DNA of 64,000 nt from Paracoccaceae bacterium. GTDB taxonomy: Bacteria > Pseudomonadota > Alphaproteobacteria > Rhodobacterales > Rhodobacteraceae. The notes below the pieces were generated by a model, which worked only from the letters and a program-made list of their open reading frames with translations, was not told the DNA's origin and ran no database searches. The stretch covers positions 62,001 to 126,000 of the forward strand of contig SBGD01000074.1 of the NCBI GenBank assembly GCA_006226775.1. Reading direction: 5' to 3'. Every line of letters begins with the position of its first letter. Positions within the stretch are counted from its first letter, which is position 1. This document shows positions 42,501-50,688 of the stretch, piece after piece. The translations under genes were made by a program, and so were the position numbers.

Positions 42501-43594
42501 GGCTGATGGTGAACGCGCGCTTCCTGGGCCAGCCGCTGTCGGGCGTGCAGCGCTTCGGCCGCGAGATCGTGGCGGCGCTGGATGCGCGGCTGATGGCGGA
42601 TCCGGCGCTTCGGGCGCGGCTGGGCCCGGTGGTGGCCTGCGCGCCGGAAGGCGTGGCCGATCCGGGGTGGCAGGCGATCACGCTGCGGCAGGTGCCGGGC
42701 GGGCAGGGCCACCGCTGGGAGCAGGGCGCGCTCTACCGCGCCGCGCGCGATGCGGTGCTGTTCTCGCCCGGCAATGCCGGGCCCCTGCGGCACCGGACGC
42801 AGGTGCTGGTGCTGCATGACGCCAACCTGTGGGAAATCCCCGAGGCCTATGGCTGGCGCTACCGCGCGCTGCACCGGGCGCTGCGGCCAAGGCTGGCGCG
42901 GCAGGCGGCGGAACTGGTGACGGTCAGCCGCTATTCGGCGCGGCAGCTGGCCGGGGTTCTGGGGGTGTCGGAGGGCCGGTTCTCGCTGGTGCCCAATGCG
43001 GTCGAGCATGTGCTGCGGTGCGACGCCGATCCCGGCGTGCTGGCGCGGCACGGGCTGACACGCGGGGGATACCTGTTCTGTGTCGGCAACCGGTCGCCGA
43101 ACAAGAACGTCGCGCGGCTGGTCGCGGCGCATGGGATGGCGGGCGAGGTGCCGCCGCTGGTGGTGGCGGGCGGCTTGGCGCCGGGCCTGGCGGCAACGCC
43201 CGCGGTCCAGGGCCTGGGCCGGGTCAGCGACGGCGAATTGCGCGCGCTCTACGAAGGCGCGCGGGGCTTCGTCTTCCCCTCGCTCCACGAGGGCTTCGGC
43301 ATCCCGCCGCTGGAGGCGATGGAACTGGGCTGCCCGGTGCTGGCGGCGCGGGCCGGCGCCCTGCCGGAGGTTCTGGGCGAGGCCGCGCTCTGGTGCGATC
43401 CGCTGTCGGTCGCGGACATGGCGCGGGGGATCAAGGCGCTGGCCGCGCTGGCGCCGCAGGACCGGGCGCAGCGGGTTGAGGCCGGTCGCGCGCGCGCCGC
43501 GCGCTATCGCTGGGCGCGCAGCCTTGACGCGCTTTTGCCGGTACTGGCGCGGGCGCGGGTCTGCGGCGGCGTCGGGATGCTTGCGGCGGGGTAG
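42497..43594 (+). CDS. Glycosyltransferase family 4 (second of pair)
   Basis: A 365 aa GT-B enzyme with a typical donor domain: GNRSPNKNVARLV near residue 196 and HEGFGIPPLEAMELGCPVL near 265, containing an intact EX7E motif. The N-terminus MVNARFLGQPLSGVQRF is typical of mannosyl- or rhamnosyl-type GT4 proteins, but the sugar is not determinable. It is convergent with the sugar transferase gene, 15 bp apart. Confidence 0.88.
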   Translation: MRLMVNARFLGQPLSGVQRFGREIVAALDARLMADPALRARLGPVVACAPEGVADPGWQAITLRQVPGGQGHRWEQGALYRAARDAVLFSPGNAGPLRHRTQVLVLHDANLWEIPEAYGWRYRALHRALRPRLARQAAELVTVSRYSARQLAGVLGVSEGRFSLVPNAVEHVLRCDADPGVLARHGLTRGGYLFCVGNRSPNKNVARLVAAHGMAGEVPPLVVAGGLAPGLAATPAVQGLGRVSDGELRALYEGARGFVFPSLHEGFGIPPLEAMELGCPVLAARAGALPEVLGEAALWCDPLSVADMARGIKALAALAPQDRAQRVEAGRARAARYRWARSLDALLPVLARARVCGGVGMLAAG

Positions 43595-43609
43595 GGGGCC
43601 GGTCGCGGC

Positions 43610-44266
43610 CTACCGCCCGGTGGGGCTCAGCACCAGCCCGGCGGTGCGCAGGATCAGCACGAGGTCGAGCGGCAGGCTCTGCTCGGCGCGGTAGCGGCGG
43701 TCGAGCGCGACGCGCTTGCGGTAACAGCCATCGTCGCGGCCCTCGATCTGCCAGAGCCCGGTGATGCCCGGCGTCTGGCCGAGATAGGCGGCGGGGTCGC
43801 CATCGTAGAACGCCAGTTCCCCGGCGGTGATCGGGCGCGGCCCGACAAAGGACATCTCGCCACGCAGCACGTTGAGGATCTGCGGCAACTCGTCCAGCGA
43901 GGTGCGGCGCAGCAGCCGGCCCAGGCGGGTGATGCGCGGATCGTCACGCAGCTTGAAGGCGCGCGCCCAGTCGAGCGCGGCAATCGGATCCTGCGCCAGG
44001 GTCTCGGCAAGGATGCGGTCGGCATCGGGCACCATGGTGCGGATTTTCCAGCAGCGGAATGGCCGGCCCTTGCGGCCGATCCGCCGGTGGCCGTAGAACC
44101 CCGGCCCGCCATCGGCGCGGGCAAGCAGCCACAAGACCGCGATGACCGGGATCAGGAAGGGCAGCAGCACCGCGGCAACGACAAGATCGAGCGCGCGTTT
44201 GCCGCACCGGGCATAGAGGCGGCGGGCCGGGGTCGGCAGGGGCAGATCGGTGGTGACATCTGTCAT
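43610..44266 (-). CDS. Bacterial sugar transferase (ExoY-type priming enzyme), copy 1
   Basis: A 218 aa undecaprenyl-phosphate hexose-1-phosphate transferase. It has an N-terminal membrane helix (about residues 23-43), then the family blocks FRCWKIRTM near 69, DDPRITRLGRLLRRTSLDELPQ near 101 and GEMSFVGPRP near 130. It starts repeat-unit synthesis on the lipid carrier. A TTG 12 bases upstream is less likely than the ATG used here. A second priming enzyme lies at 52953, so two different first sugars or two polymers are possible. Confidence 0.92.
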   Translation of the reverse strand: MTDVTTDLPLPTPARRLYARCGKRALDLVVAAVLLPFLIPVIAVLWLLARADGGPGFYGHRRIGRKGRPFRCWKIRTMVPDADRILAETLAQDPIAALDWARAFKLRDDPRITRLGRLLRRTSLDELPQILNVLRGEMSFVGPRPITAGELAFYDGDPAAYLGQTPGITGLWQIEGRDDGCYRKRVALDRRYRAEQSLPLDLVLILRTAGLVLSPTGR

Positions 44267-44509
44267 GCGGGGCCTCAAAGGTCGGTCCCACCCAGCCTTT
44301 GGTTAACCCCGATAAACCATGGGTTAGGTTAATGGAATGTGAATAAAATCGATTAAAATCAGGATGTTGTCGTTAACCTTTCGGTAAGGATTGCCGCGTG
44401 TTCCGCCGGGGCGCGACGGATGCCGGATCTGCGCGGGTGGGCGGAAAGGCTTGAAAAGGTAATGCGCGGATGGCATTTGTAAGGGGAAACGCAGTAACGG
44501 AGGTCGCGC

Positions 44510-44746
44510 ATGCAGGAATCCACCGTGACGACCAAGGGCCAGACCACCCTGCCGCGTGAGGTCAGGGAGGCGCTGGGCCTGAAGCCCGGCGACCGCATCC
44601 GCTACCTGGTGCTGGACAATGGCCAGGTGCGCATCCTCAAGCCGCGCTCGGTCATGAGCCTGGCCGGGCTGCTGCACCGCGAGGGGCGGGCGCCGGTGAC
44701 GCTCGAGGACATGGAGGCGGCCATCGCCCGCAGCGCCCAGGGATGA
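44510..44746 (+). CDS. AbrB/MazE-type antitoxin (SpoVT-AbrB domain)
   Basis: A 78 aa protein with a swapped-hairpin AbrB DNA-binding domain at residues 4-45 (VTTKGQTTLPREVREALGL, KPGDRIRYLV), followed by a toxin-binding tail. It overlaps the PIN toxin gene by 4 bp. It should neutralise the toxin and repress the operon. The 243 bp upstream are AT-rich, unlike the neighbouring genes, and contain the likely promoter. Confidence 0.9.
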   Translation: MQESTVTTKGQTTLPREVREALGLKPGDRIRYLVLDNGQVRILKPRSVMSLAGLLHREGRAPVTLEDMEAAIARSAQG

Positions 44747-45132
44747 CCGGGCTGGATACCAACCTGCTGGTCCGCTTCCTGACCCGCGACGATCCCGCGC
44801 AGGCCGCTGCCGTCGATTCGCTGTTCGCGGGGTTGAGCGAGGCCGATCCCGGCTTCATCTCGCGCGAGGTCGTCGTCGAACTGGTCTGGGTGCTGGAACG
44901 CGCCTATGGCTTCGAGCGCGAGGCCATCGGCCGGGCGCTGTTCGGCCTGCTCGAGGCGCAGGACTTCGTGGTCGAGGCCGCCGACCGCGTCGGGCTGGCC
45001 GCCTCGCGCTATGTCAAGGGCGGGCCGGGGTTTTCCGACCAGATGATCCTTCTGGCGGCGGTGGCCGAGGGCGGCAGGCTGGTGACGCTGGACCGCAAAC
45101 TGGCCCGCGAAGAGGGCGCCGCCCTGGCCTGA
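44743..45132 (+). CDS. PIN-domain ribonuclease toxin (VapC-like)
   Basis: A 129 aa PIN-domain protein. It has a GLDTNLLVRFLTRDD N-terminus with the first acidic residue at Asp5, a central SREVVVELVWVLE with a conserved Glu, and C-terminal FSDQMILLAA and TLDRKL acidic positions. PIN toxins cleave tRNA or mRNA. With the AbrB-type antitoxin it forms a type II module that may stabilise this replicon. Confidence 0.9.
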   Translation: MTGLDTNLLVRFLTRDDPAQAAAVDSLFAGLSEADPGFISREVVVELVWVLERAYGFEREAIGRALFGLLEAQDFVVEAADRVGLAASRYVKGGPGFSDQMILLAAVAEGGRLVTLDRKLAREEGAALA

Positions 45133-45149
45133 CGCACCGTCAGACACCG

Positions 45150-45884
45150 TCAGGTGCTGTCGAACTCCACCTCGCCCGGGGTGATGCGCGCGACCGAGAG
45201 CCTGCCGGTGACATAGGCGCCGGTGTCGACAGCGATGCGGCCATCGGTGACATTGGCCTGCTCGACGATGGTATGGCCATGCACCACCCATTGCCCGTCG
45301 CGGCGCGGTTTCGACAGGAAATCGGCGTGCCCCCAGGTCAGCGTGCGATGCTCCTGCTGGTCGAGCGGCAGCGCCGGATCGGCGCCGGCGTGCAGCACGG
45401 TGACATTGCCGCTGCGGTGCATCAGCGGCAGCAGGCGCAGCCATTCGATCAACTCGGCCCCCATGGCGCGGCGCAGCGCGTCGGCGGCGATCTTGAGGTC
45501 GATGCCGGAGGTGGACTGGCTGATGCCGGTGACGCCGAAGCTGGCCAGGGTCTGCAGCCCGCCATAGCGGATCCAGCGGGTGCCCTTGTCCTGCGGCGCC
45601 TCGAGAAAGGCCAGCAGCATGTCCTCGTGGTTGCCGCGCAGGCAGAGGATGTCGGGGCGGGCGACCAGGCGGCGCAGCACCTCGGCGCTGTGCTCTCCAC
45701 GGTCGATGTAGTCGCCGACGCAGACGATCGGCAGGTCGGTGGGCAGGTCGCGCAGCACCTGGTCAAGCAGGTCGATGCGGCCATGGATATCGCCCACGGC
45801 ATGAAACCCCGATTCGGGGGCGATCGGGGGGAAGCTCACCGGTTTCGGCGAGCGGAAGGCAGTGAACAGCGATGGCAGTTTCAT
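45150..45884 (-). CDS. Metallophosphoesterase, serine/threonine phosphatase-like
   Basis: A 244 aa PP2A/ApaH-like phosphoesterase. Its di-metal motifs are in order: GDIHGR near residue 31, GDYIDRGEHS near 57, RGNHED near 83, LHAGADP near 166 and HGHT near 200. It could dephosphorylate a protein or a sugar or nucleotide intermediate. Beside an exopolysaccharide export gene set it may counter a kinase (inference). The ATG lies in an AT-rich context without an obvious Shine-Dalgarno sequence. The 219 bp to the divergent YjbH gene contain both promoters. Confidence 0.85.
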   Translation of the reverse strand: MKLPSLFTAFRSPKPVSFPPIAPESGFHAVGDIHGRIDLLDQVLRDLPTDLPIVCVGDYIDRGEHSAEVLRRLVARPDILCLRGNHEDMLLAFLEAPQDKGTRWIRYGGLQTLASFGVTGISQSTSGIDLKIAADALRRAMGAELIEWLRLLPLMHRSGNVTVLHAGADPALPLDQQEHRTLTWGHADFLSKPRRDGQWVVHGHTIVEQANVTDGRIAVDTGAYVTGRLSVARITPGEVEFDST

Positions 45885-46103
45885 TTTTAAATCAGTCGCA
45901 GTCTCATTGACCTTGTATGCGCGCAAAATCTGCGGTTTGGAATTGCTGTCACGGGGATGTGTTAACGCCAGCTTACAATCTGCTGCGGTCGGTCGTGTCA
46001 TATACGCCACATCCTGTGTGGATTGCGGCGAAAAGGTGGCACTGGCGGGTGTGACGGGGGCAGCGCGCCTGTAGATTGCCGGCAATTGAAGAGGGACGTT
46101 GAT

Positions 46104-48221
46104 TTGAAACGCCAGGTGGTCTCGATTGCGGCGATCCTGCTGTGCGGCACGGCACTGGCGGAACCGGCGATCCAGACCGGGTACAATACCTATGGAACGG
46201 CCGGGCTGATCGAGATGCCGACGGCAAACGCGATGCCGGACGGCGAACTGGCCTATACCTTCAGCTATTCGCGCAATACCAAGCGACACACCCTGACCTT
46301 CCAGATCGCGCCACGGCTGTCGGGCAGCTTCCGCTATGCGCTGCTGTACGATCAGGACCCGAACTCCGGGCCCGACCTGAATACCTCCACCGATTTCCGC
46401 TTCGACCGCAGCTTCACGCTGCAATACCTGATCTCGGAAGAAACCGACAAATGGCCGGCCTTCGCGGTGGGCCTGAACGACTTTCTCGGCACCGGGGTCT
46501 ACCGGTCGGAATACCTGGTCGCCAGCAAGACGATCACGCCGCAGTTCCGCGTCACTGGCGGGATCGGCTGGGGCCGGCTGGCCGGGGTTGGCGGCTTCGA
46601 CAACCCGCTCGGCCATGTCGCGGATCGCTTCAAGACGCGGGATGAACGGATCTCGAACCGGGGCGGCGAGGTCGAGGCCAGCCAGATTTTCCGCGGCGAT
46701 GCGGCGTTTTTCGGCGGTGTCGAGTATCAGGTCACCGACAAGCTGAAGCTGACCGCGGAATATTCCTCGGACCGCTACGAGCTGGAGGATGGCGCGACCT
46801 TCGACTATGTCTCGCCCTTCAACTTCGGCGTCAGCTACCAGGCGCGCAAGAACATCAACCTCAAGGCGCATTACCTCTATGGCGCGGAGGTGGGCGTGCA
46901 GCTGACCTTCGCGCTCAACCCCAAGAACCCGCCCAACTACAGCGGGCTGGAAAAGGCGCCGCCCGCGGTGGTGCCACGCCGCTCGGCGGCGGCCCTGGGC
47001 TGGAGCGGGGGCGCCGCGGCAGGCGGGCCGGGGGCGCTGCAGCAGCGGGCAGCCACGGCGCTGGGCCCCTACGGCATCGGGCTGCATGGGCTGGAGGTCA
47101 GCGGCACGCAGGCGCGGATCGAGATCGACAACCGCAGCTACCTGACCCAGGCGCAGGCGATCGGCCGCAGCGCGCGGGCAATGACCGGGGTGCTGCCGCC
47201 GCAGGTCGAGACCATGGTGATCGTGCCGGTCAGGAACGGCATCGCCGGTGCGCAGGTCACCCTGCGGCGCAGCGACCTTGAGGCGCTGGAATTCGAGCTT
47301 GACGGCGCCTGGGACAGCTATGCCCGCGCCGGGATTGCCAGCGCGCCGGGGCAGTTGGCCCCCGCGCCGGGCCGCTATCCCTTCTTCGACTACAAGATCG
47401 GACCCTATTTCGCCACCAGCCTGTTCGACCCGGACAACCCGTTCCGCGCCGATCTGGGCATCGAGACCTCGGCACGCTACGAGGCGCTGCCGGGCCTCGT
47501 CTTCCAGGGCGCGGTGCGCAAGAAGCTGGTGGGCAACCTCAACGAATCCACCCGGCCTTCGACCTCGGTGCTGCAGCGGGTGCGCTCGGAATCCAACATC
47601 TACGAGAAACACGGCGATCCGGCGCTGACCCATCTGACCGGGTCCTATTACTTCAAGCCGGCCGACGATCTCTATGGCCGGGTGACCGCGGGCTACCTCG
47701 AAAAGCACTTCGGCGGGGTCTCGACCGAGCTTTTGTGGAAGCCGGTCGACAGCCGCCTCGCCGCCGGGATCGAGGTGAACTACGTCAAGCAGCGCGCCTT
47801 CGACCAGCGCTTCGGCTTTCGCGACTACGAGGTCGCCACCGGCCATGCCTCGGTCTACTACGACCTCGGCAATGGCTACCAGGCGCAGGTCGATGCCGGG
47901 CGCTACCTGGCGGGCGACTGGGGCGCGACGCTGTCGCTGGACCGGACCTTCAAGAACGGCTGGTCGATCGGCGCCTTTGCCACGCTGACCGATGTGCCCT
48001 TCGACGAATTCGGCGAAGGGTCGTTTGACAAGGGCATCCGGATCTCGATTCCGATCGGCTGGGTCAATGGCCAGCGCACGCGCGACACCTATGCCACCGT
48101 GATCCGCCCGGTCACCCGGGACGGCGGCGCGCGGGTGCATGTCAACGACCGGCTCTACGAGACCGTGCGCGACACCCATCAGCCCGCCCTGGCCGAGACA
48201 TGGGGGCGGTTCTGGAGATGA
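46104..48221 (+). CDS. yjbH: YjbH-domain outer-membrane exopolysaccharide protein
   Basis: A 705 aa protein close to the length of E. coli YjbH/GfcD. The start chosen is TTG at 46104, which has AGAGGGA seven bases upstream and opens directly into a signal peptide ending near residue 23 (GTALAEPA). The mature part starts with TGYNTYGTAGLIEMPTA, typical of the family, and the whole sequence alternates like outer-membrane beta strands. It is thought to aid secretion of a specific exopolysaccharide. It overlaps the YjbF gene by 4 bp. Confidence 0.88.
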   Translation: MKRQVVSIAAILLCGTALAEPAIQTGYNTYGTAGLIEMPTANAMPDGELAYTFSYSRNTKRHTLTFQIAPRLSGSFRYALLYDQDPNSGPDLNTSTDFRFDRSFTLQYLISEETDKWPAFAVGLNDFLGTGVYRSEYLVASKTITPQFRVTGGIGWGRLAGVGGFDNPLGHVADRFKTRDERISNRGGEVEASQIFRGDAAFFGGVEYQVTDKLKLTAEYSSDRYELEDGATFDYVSPFNFGVSYQARKNINLKAHYLYGAEVGVQLTFALNPKNPPNYSGLEKAPPAVVPRRSAAALGWSGGAAAGGPGALQQRAATALGPYGIGLHGLEVSGTQARIEIDNRSYLTQAQAIGRSARAMTGVLPPQVETMVIVPVRNGIAGAQVTLRRSDLEALEFELDGAWDSYARAGIASAPGQLAPAPGRYPFFDYKIGPYFATSLFDPDNPFRADLGIETSARYEALPGLVFQGAVRKKLVGNLNESTRPSTSVLQRVRSESNIYEKHGDPALTHLTGSYYFKPADDLYGRVTAGYLEKHFGGVSTELLWKPVDSRLAAGIEVNYVKQRAFDQRFGFRDYEVATGHASVYYDLGNGYQAQVDAGRYLAGDWGATLSLDRTFKNGWSIGAFATLTDVPFDEFGEGSFDKGIRISIPIGWVNGQRTRDTYATVIRPVTRDGGARVHVNDRLYETVRDTHQPALAETWGRFWR

Positions 48222-48805
48222 TGCGCCTTGCCGCGATCCTCGGCCTCGCCCTTTTGGCGGCCTGCAACCCGACCGCGCCGGATGTGCGCAGCCAGATCAC
48301 CCGCGCCCAGCTTGACCAGGTGAAAGAGCCGCTGCTGCTGGCCGAGATCAAGCAACTGGGCACCGCCGCCGGGGTGACGCCTTTGGCGCAGAACGGCGAC
48401 GTGGTCACCTGGCAGACCGGCGACCGCGTCACGCTGAGCTTTCGGGACGGGGTTCTGGTGGGCAGCCGCGGGCTGGGCCAGGATCTGATCTCGGCGGATG
48501 TGGGCAATACGCTGGTCGCGCTGCGCGGCGGGGCGGCGGGCTATTATCCGAAGTTCCACAGCTATCTCGACGGCGAACACCAGACGCAGTTCCGCAGCTT
48601 TCAATGCCGGATCACCGCGCGCGCGCCCGAGACCATCGAGATCTTCGAGCGCCGCCATGCCACCACGCGGATCGAGGAAACCTGTCATTCGCCGGGGCTC
48701 GAGGTGGTCAACCGCTTCTGGCAAGGCGGCGGGATCATGTGGAAATCACAACAATGGGTCAGCCCGTTCGTCGGGTATCTTTTGACCGAACGCCTGGTGC
48801 GTTAA
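48218..48805 (+). CDS. yjbF: YjbF/GfcB-family outer-membrane lipoprotein
   Basis: A 195 aa lipoprotein. The N-terminus has a signal peptide with lipobox LLAAC, so Cys near residue 16 would be lipidated. The mature domain has the GfcB/YjbF pattern, for example DVVTWQTGDRVTLSFRDGVLVGSRGLG near residues 66-92 with family-typical glycines, and FQCRI and ETCHSPG cysteines. It is encoded directly after YjbH and before the Wza-like gene, as in group-4 capsule and Yjb loci. YjbE and YjbG equivalents are not seen. Confidence 0.85.
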   Translation: MMRLAAILGLALLAACNPTAPDVRSQITRAQLDQVKEPLLLAEIKQLGTAAGVTPLAQNGDVVTWQTGDRVTLSFRDGVLVGSRGLGQDLISADVGNTLVALRGGAAGYYPKFHSYLDGEHQTQFRSFQCRITARAPETIEIFERRHATTRIEETCHSPGLEVVNRFWQGGGIMWKSQQWVSPFVGYLLTERLVR

Positions 48806-48836
48806 ACCGGGATTCGTAGGGGACGGGGAGTTTAGG

Positions 48837-50201
48837 ATGTTGGCGATTGTGCGGAACTTGGGGCTGGCGCTGGGCCTTGTGGCCCTGTCGGCCTGCGGTG
48901 TGACCTATACCAGCCCGACGGTGAAATCCCAGGCCGAGGGGGCCAAGGTCCGGGTGGTCAGCCTGACCCCCCAGAGCGTGCTGGTGGCGAACCGCCAGAC
49001 CTATGTGCCGCGCTCGCTGCCGGACGTGTTCTACGCGGCCACCGGCGGCGGCACTGTCCGCGGCGCGACGGCGATCCCGCCCGCGCCCTACGTGCCGACC
49101 GAAAGCCGCGGCACGCTGACCCTGCGCCTGCCCTCGGACCCGCCGGTCGAGCCTTACCGCCTCGGGGTGGGCGACGTGGTGATGCTCTCGGCCAAGGGCG
49201 GCGCCTCGACGATCCAGGAATTGTCCGGCCTGCTGGCGGCGCAGAGCCAGCGCCAGGGCTTTACCGTGCGCGACGACGGCGCGATCTCGATCCCCAATGT
49301 CGGCACGGTGCAGATCGCCGGCATGACGCTGGAAGAGGCCGAGTCGCGGCTGTTCCGCGCGCTGGTGGACCGCCAGGTCGACCCGGATTTCTCGCTCGAG
49401 GTGGCGGAGTTCAATTCCAAGAAGATCGTCGTCGGCGGCGCGGTCGCCAGCCCGACCATCGTGCCGGTGAGCCTGACCACGCCGAACCTCGGCCAGGTGC
49501 TGACCGCCGCCGGCGGGCTGACCATCCAGGACGAGGAATTCGCCTCGGTGCGGCTTTACCGCGACGGGACGCTCTACCAGATCCCGATCCGCGATTTCTA
49601 CAACCGGCCCGAGTTGCAGCGCACAAGGCTGATCGACGGCGACGCGATCTATGTCGACACCAGCTATGATCTCGACCGGGCGCTGAGCTTCTACCGCCAG
49701 AAGATCGACATCATCAATATCCAGAACCAGGCCCGTTCGCAGGCGATTGCCGAATTGTCGACCGAGATCGGCCTGCGGCGCGCGGCGCTCGATGAGCAGC
49801 GCAGCAATTTCCAGGCGCGGACCACGTTGGATGCCGAGAAGCGCGACTATGTCTACCTGGCCGGCGAGGTGTCGAAACAAAGCCGCTTCACCCTGCCTTA
49901 CGGCCGGCAGGCGACGCTGGCGGATGTGCTTTACGACAGCGGCGGTTTCAGCACCGAGACCGGCAACCCGGCGCATATCTACGTGCTGCGGGCGTCGTCG
50001 AACCCGGCGGAATTCGGCGCGGTGACGGCCTGGCATCTGAATGCGTCGAATGCGATCAACATCACCATCGCGACCAATATGCAGATGCGCCCGAACGACG
50101 TGGTCTTCATCGAGGAACAGCCGATCACCAAGTGGGGCCGCGCGCTGCGCCAGTTCTTCCCGCCGCTGATCTCCTTGGGTACGACTGCCTTGGCGCAGTA
50201 A
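48837..50201 (+). CDS. Polysaccharide export outer-membrane lipoprotein (Wza-like)
   Basis: A 454 aa outer-membrane export protein. It has a signal peptide with lipobox LSAC (Cys20). The Poly_export domain starts near residue 106 (YRLGVGDVVML), and SLBB domains cover about 195-260 and 335-420 (VYLAGEVSKQSRFTLPYG). The predicted coiled region at about 285-335 would extend into the periplasm. It forms the exit channel together with the Wzc-like partner. Its C-terminus lacks an obvious amphipathic helix as long as Wza's. A GC hairpin follows. Confidence 0.92.
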   Translation: MLAIVRNLGLALGLVALSACGVTYTSPTVKSQAEGAKVRVVSLTPQSVLVANRQTYVPRSLPDVFYAATGGGTVRGATAIPPAPYVPTESRGTLTLRLPSDPPVEPYRLGVGDVVMLSAKGGASTIQELSGLLAAQSQRQGFTVRDDGAISIPNVGTVQIAGMTLEEAESRLFRALVDRQVDPDFSLEVAEFNSKKIVVGGAVASPTIVPVSLTTPNLGQVLTAAGGLTIQDEEFASVRLYRDGTLYQIPIRDFYNRPELQRTRLIDGDAIYVDTSYDLDRALSFYRQKIDIINIQNQARSQAIAELSTEIGLRRAALDEQRSNFQARTTLDAEKRDYVYLAGEVSKQSRFTLPYGRQATLADVLYDSGGFSTETGNPAHIYVLRASSNPAEFGAVTAWHLNASNAINITIATNMQMRPNDVVFIEEQPITKWGRALRQFFPPLISLGTTALAQ

Positions 50202-50688
50202 TGGACTTGGCCCGGGGGTGCGGTTGCGCGCCGCCCGGGCCAGACGCTGCCGGGAGAGGGAACCTGACGGAGTGGCGCTTTCGGGGGAGCGCTCCGAGAG
50301 GATAAGCCGGGGTCAGGGTTCCTTGATAAAGGCCGGACACCGGCTCAGGGGTTGATCCCGAGCTTTCGTTTGATTGGGTTGTGGGACGAGCGGCGGGGGG
50401 AGTTGCACGGTCTGAGCGCGCCCTGCGGCAAATCCTCGGGCTCACGAAAAGTCCTGGGTGGCATCGTCTTCATTCGTCGCAATGGAATGCCATGGCGCGA
50501 AACAGGATGGGGCTTGCGGCGGTAGACGGCGCCGAAATCTCCGCGAGGATCGAGGCGGCCTGCCTTATGACACGTCGGACGACCACAGGTACGGTATGTG
50601 AAATCTGGATGGGGCAACCCGACCCGTCAGGTGGCCGAAGGGCTTGCGTGCCGCTGTCGGCTACGAGGCCGGAGCTTGAATGCCGCTC
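50202..50688. other. Intergenic region between wza-like and wzc-like genes
   Basis: A 487 bp stretch between convergent genes with no recognisable gene. Short open frames exist on both strands, but none shows a family motif or good start signals. It begins with a 9 bp perfect inverted repeat (50208-50242). The long gap between convergent, functionally linked genes is unusual and could hide a small RNA or a decayed gene. Confidence 0.5.
50208..50242 (+). terminator. GC hairpin after the wza-like gene
   Basis: TGGCCCGGG (50208-50216) pairs exactly with CCCGGGCCA (50234-50242). The loop is about 17 bases and there is no U-tract. It starts 7 bp after the stop codon. Termination would be partial or factor-assisted. 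Confidence 0.45.

Noticed and set aside
50345-50617. 90-codon minus-strand frame in the wza-wzc gap
   Set aside because: No recognisable motif, no good ribosome site, and composition like random GC-rich sequence. Left as part of the unexplained gap.
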